From contig DGZP01000064.1 in assembly GCA_002398565.1 (NCBI GenBank), forward strand, positions 26,700 through 90,699: a stretch of DNA of 64,000 bases, written 5' to 3'. Below are positions 61,275 through 64,000 of the stretch, in pieces. The notes under the pieces are model-generated. The model was not told the DNA's origin and searched no databases. It saw nothing but the letters and a program-made list of their open reading frames with translations. Every line of letters starts with the position of its first letter. The first letter of the stretch is position 1. The position numbers and the translations under genes were made by a program. This DNA comes from Proteiniphilum sp. UBA4977 (GTDB lineage: Bacteria > Bacteroidota > Bacteroidia > Bacteroidales > Dysgonomonadaceae).

Positions 61275-61662
61275 CTGTGGTTTTTTTTGCGTATTTCTGT
61301 TGTGCGTGTAGATGATCGAACTCCGCTTCGAGCAGTAGCAACTCCTTTTTTATTTCTGTAAGCCTTGCTACCGCTTCAGCACGTTTTACCTCCTCATCCT
61401 TGCTAGATTTCAAAGTCTGTCGTGCCCCATCCAGGGTCATCCCCTTTTCTTTTACGAGATGGTACACAATCTCTACCTCCCGGATATCCTCCCGCGTATA
61501 CTGGCGGGTACCACCTGCAGTCTTTTTGGGGTGGATATTCTCGAACTCTTTTTCCCAAAAACGCAGCAGTGAGACATTTACCGCGAAATGATCGGCTACT
61601 TCCTGGATGGAGTAGAAGAGTCGTTTTTCATCGAACAGGATTGGTTTTTTTCGTTTGCCCAT
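61267..61662 (-). CDS. MerR-family transcriptional regulator
   Basis: 131 residues. The winged helix-turn-helix (FYSIQEVADHFAVNVSLLRFWEKEFENIHPKKTAGGTRQYTREDIREVEIVYHLVKEKGMTLDGARQTLK) is typical of the short RacA/MlrA-like MerR class. A coiled coil (about 85-125) mediates dimerisation. No effector domain or metal-binding cysteines are present. This small class is near-universal in Bacteroidales and its targets are unknown. It overlaps namZ by 8 bp, so both are co-expressed; regulation of cell-wall turnover is only a suggestion. Confidence 0.93.
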   Translation of the reverse strand: MGKRKKPILFDEKRLFYSIQEVADHFAVNVSLLRFWEKEFENIHPKKTAGGTRQYTREDIREVEIVYHLVKEKGMTLDGARQTLKSSKDEEVKRAEAVARLTEIKKELLLLEAEFDHLHAQQKYAKKTTDE

Positions 61663-61681
61663 AATTTTCGTTCTCCGTTTT

Positions 61682-61705
61682 CAGTAGTCAGCAATCAGTT
61701 TACAG
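61682..61705 (-). repeat. Heptad-phased CTG repeat upstream of the merR gene
   Basis: On the reverse strand, CTG trinucleotides recur at exact 7-bp spacing (units CTGTAAA, CTGATTG, CTGACTA, CTGAAAA), ending about 20 bp before the ATG. A related array lies before fucP at 31843-31877. Confidence 0.6.
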
Positions 61706-61896
61706 TTTTCGGAATAATCGTTACCCCTGTTGTGGAATGGAATTCAGTTTTCAGCGTTGCGTGAACGTTCAACAATACTGCTTTCCGAAGGGAACGACAA
61801 GTTCTTTCGCCGGCAGCGTCAGGCGGCGAGTGCGAATTTACGTGAATTGTTTGTAAAATTCAATTTTTGGAAGACTGAAATTTTTGAGATAGTGTC

Positions 61897-63381
61897 TTAT
61901 TGTATTTCCTGATTGGTACGAAAATCATAAAATGTTTTTCTGCCCAGGTCTGCCAGTGAGAGCTGGTAATTTATATAGGCCCTCAGATGTGATGTATAGG
62001 CATTGTTCAGGCGGTTTCTCTCCAGCGCTAAATTCTGACTGTCAATGTCACCATCGGAAAAACGTTTCCGCGTGATTTCGAAGCTTTTCTCAGCGACCAG
62101 TACATTTTTTTCCAATACCTGTAATCTTTTCAAGTTACTGTTAACGCTCGCTATAAGGTTCTTTACTTCGGTTTCTATTTCACGCTTCACCTCTTCCTTT
62201 CTGTAACTATATTGTTTTAATCTCGACTCGGAAGCTCTGACAAGTGCCCTATTCTCACCCCAGTCGAGCAGGGGAATAGTTATGGTTAATCCAATACCGT
62301 AACTTGCGTTCCTGTCAATCAGATTCTGATAAGAGTTTTTCAGGGAGTTGAAAAGTCCCACATCAGACTGTTGGTTTATCCCCGCCTTCTCAAAATATGC
62401 ATCGATTCTTCCCTGTATCATTCCATTTGCCTTTTGCTGCTTTATACTCAGCTTTTGCAGTTCTATCTGTATCTCCTGTTCCCTCACTTCCAGCCTGTTT
62501 TTAAGTGCCAGTTCAACTGCTTTTTCAGGATCTATTACCACAATTTCATAGCTGAACTCGCTGTTTAATACAATACTATCATTCAAGTTCAGACCCAACA
62601 GCTCTTTAAATGAATTCTTTGCAGAGGTTTCATTCAATAAAGCAATATCATGGTTGTTCTGCGCTTCGGCAAGGTCAACCTCCATTTGCAAGGCATCTAC
62701 TTCGCGTATGAGACCTGCAGCATATTTGTTCTGTGAAATTTCATATGCTTCCATCTGCCTCTCCAGGTCGAGCGATGTAATTTCCGAGCTTTTCTGCAAC
62801 GACAGCAGATTGTAATAGGCACTGCTTACCTGGTACACAAGGTTCAGCTCCTCTCTTTTGAATTGCTTGCTGGAACGTTCATAGTCCAGTTCGGCCCTTT
62901 TCAGGGTCGATCTTATGCTGTTGTAGGCATAAAAAGAGCTAAGGGGCTGATTGAATCCAATACGTGATCTTAAACGGGAAGAACGAAATTTATTCTCAAG
63001 ATTTTCACCACTCGACAATGAGTTCTGGATAAAAATATTCCCGTCGGTAGGCAATGGCTGATTGATGGTTAGTGTACTGGCATAGCCCAGTTCTTTAATG
63101 GGATAATAAAATGTTATTCCTGTTGTGTCTTTCCAGCTTTCTATCGTTTCTGTATATTGAGGTGAGGAGATCGTCATATCTATGTGCGTCTTCAATCTGC
63201 TTGTTGCCGATTTCAAATTGTATTCGGCTATTTTGAGATTTTCTGCCAGATTTAGCATTGTAAAGCTTTTTTTTCTGGCAATTTCAATACTTTCTTCCAG
63301 TGTGAGTGTATGTACCGACTGGCTTTGCAATAAAACAAAGTATGGGAATAGGAGTGTAATGGTAAAAAATAACTTTCTCAT
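61897..63381 (-). CDS. TolC-family outer-membrane efflux protein
   Basis: 494 residues. A signal peptide (FFTITLLFPYFVLLQSQS) is followed by two OEP repeats rich in long amphipathic helices (HTLTLEESIEIARKKSFTMLNLAENLKIAEYNL; ALKNRLEVREQEIQIELQKLSIKQQKANGM; DRNASYGIGLTITIPLLDWGENRALVRASESRLKQYSYRKEEVKREIETEVKNLIASV). It forms the trimeric channel-tunnel of tripartite exporters. It lies 53 bp after an ABC ATPase gene in the same orientation, so it belongs to a MacAB-type export operon. The adaptor and permease would lie beyond the window. Confidence 0.93.
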   Translation of the reverse strand: MRKLFFTITLLFPYFVLLQSQSVHTLTLEESIEIARKKSFTMLNLAENLKIAEYNLKSATSRLKTHIDMTISSPQYTETIESWKDTTGITFYYPIKELGYASTLTINQPLPTDGNIFIQNSLSSGENLENKFRSSRLRSRIGFNQPLSSFYAYNSIRSTLKRAELDYERSSKQFKREELNLVYQVSSAYYNLLSLQKSSEITSLDLERQMEAYEISQNKYAAGLIREVDALQMEVDLAEAQNNHDIALLNETSAKNSFKELLGLNLNDSIVLNSEFSYEIVVIDPEKAVELALKNRLEVREQEIQIELQKLSIKQQKANGMIQGRIDAYFEKAGINQQSDVGLFNSLKNSYQNLIDRNASYGIGLTITIPLLDWGENRALVRASESRLKQYSYRKEEVKREIETEVKNLIASVNSNLKRLQVLEKNVLVAEKSFEITRKRFSDGDIDSQNLALERNRLNNAYTSHLRAYINYQLSLADLGRKTFYDFRTNQEIQ

Positions 63382-63433
63382 ATTAATTTTGTGTTATTAT
63401 TGCTGTTTGAAGGAGGATATTGTTGTTGGAAAA

Positions 63434-64000
63434 TTAAAAAATAATTTTCTTGTCCGAATTTATATCATCTGAATGGATCGAGCCGTCTTTCAGGTAAATG
63501 TTCCGATGGGCGTAATTGGCGATTTCCTGCTCGTGGGTGATTAAAATAATTGTATTCCCTTCGGCGTGCAGTTCCTCAAATAACCGCATAATTTCTATTC
63601 CTGTTTTCGAATCGAGGGCGCCCGTCGGCTCATCGGCCAGCAAGATACCCGGAGTAGTCACTAGTGCCCGGGCAATGGCCACACGTTGTCTTTGGCCTCC
63701 GCTAAGTTCGGCGGGTTTATGGTTCACACGATCCGACAGCCCGACTCTGTCCAGCGCCTTCAATGCCCTTTCCTTGCGTTCCGCACCCGGCGTCCCTGCG
63801 TAAATCAGTGGGAGTTCCACGTTTTGAATGGCATTCAGTCGAGGCAATAGGTTGAAGTTCTGGAAGATAAATCCTATTTCCTTGTTTCGCATGATTGACA
63901 GGGCATCGTCGTCCAATGTGCTTACATCAACATCGTTAAAGTAATAATGACCGCTCGAGGCCGTATCCAGGCATCCCAGGATATTCATTAACGTTGACTT
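63434..64000 (-). CDS. MacB/LolD-type ABC transporter ATP-binding protein (N-terminus outside window)
   Basis: The coding frame runs off the window end; visible sequence begins within the Walker A (KSTLMNILG), so about 45 N-terminal residues are missing. The Q-loop region ([29 protein letters not shown]), signature [36 protein letters not shown] with Walker B, and the H-loop ILITHE are intact. The type is that of stand-alone ATPases pairing with FtsX-like permeases in tripartite efflux or lipoprotein export. The neighbouring TolC gene favours efflux. Confidence 0.92.
   Translation of the reverse strand, partial: KSTLMNILGCLDTASSGHYYFNDVDVSTLDDDALSIMRNKEIGFIFQNFNLLPRLNAIQNVELPLIYAGTPGAERKERALKALDRVGLSDRVNHKPAELSGGQRQRVAIARALVTTPGILLADEPTGALDSKTGIEIMRLFEELHAEGNTIILITHEQEIANYAHRNIYLKDGSIHSDDINSDKKIIF

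Overview
The window looks like chromosomal DNA of an anaerobic Bacteroidota (Bacteroidales, probably near Dysgonomonadaceae/Porphyromonadaceae; the family is inferred from style, not measured). Supporting signs are SusC/SusD and TonB-dependent receptors with CarboxypepD-like N-terminal domains, lipoproteins with Cys near residue 20, GH116/GH172/DUF6786 genes, and Bacteroidota-type promoters (TAnnTTTG at -7, TTG about 19-20 bp upstream). Coding density is high. No rRNA, tRNA, IS element or CRISPR array was found.

Layout: (1) 1-14 kb, a cell-envelope block: the 3' part of a PiT phosphate transporter, a small CarboxypepD-like secreted protein, a MORN-type protein, a TonB-dependent receptor with a beta-helix lipoprotein, and an IPT/NHL-SusC-SusD-DUF4361 operon. 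Three promoters here share one geometry: 11-bp-spaced (T/G)TAAC half-sites whose first copy lies exactly 52 bp before the -7 TTTG. This resembles a PHO box, and a fourth copy drives a secreted metallophosphoesterase at 42.4 kb. An 87-bp direct repeat that includes this promoter flanks the SusCD operon. (2) 14-20 kb: a DEAD-box helicase, a lipoprotein pseudophosphatase, nadA and ychF. (3) 20-35 kb: a LacI regulator with two matching operators and an eight-gene operon (fucI-type isomerase, three GH172/DUF2961 proteins, GH116, DUF6786 lipoprotein, FucP-type permease, AraB-type kinase). The absence of fuculokinase and fuculose-phosphate aldolase points to D-arabinose/D-arabinan use through D-ribulose rather than L-fucose use. 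(4) 35-45 kb: radical SAM, YqaA-like, polA, polyprenyl synthase, Hsp20, the phosphoesterase, a wrecked GH2 beta-galactosidase and deoC. (5) 45-52 kb: mazG, dtd, uvrC, apt, a perfect parS site, mnmG, an EEP-family protein and ybeY. The parS site beside mnmG suggests that the origin domain is near. (6) 52-64 kb: a SpmA/SpmB fusion, a secreted TIM-isomerase/alkaline phosphatase fusion with a Gfo/Idh oxidoreductase, a helix-hairpin-helix protein, valS, a NamZ-type muramidase with MerR, and a TolC/ABC export operon running off the end.

Main hypotheses: a phosphate-starvation outer-membrane regulon spread over at least four transcription units, and a self-contained D-arabinofuranoside utilisation operon under its own LacI repressor.
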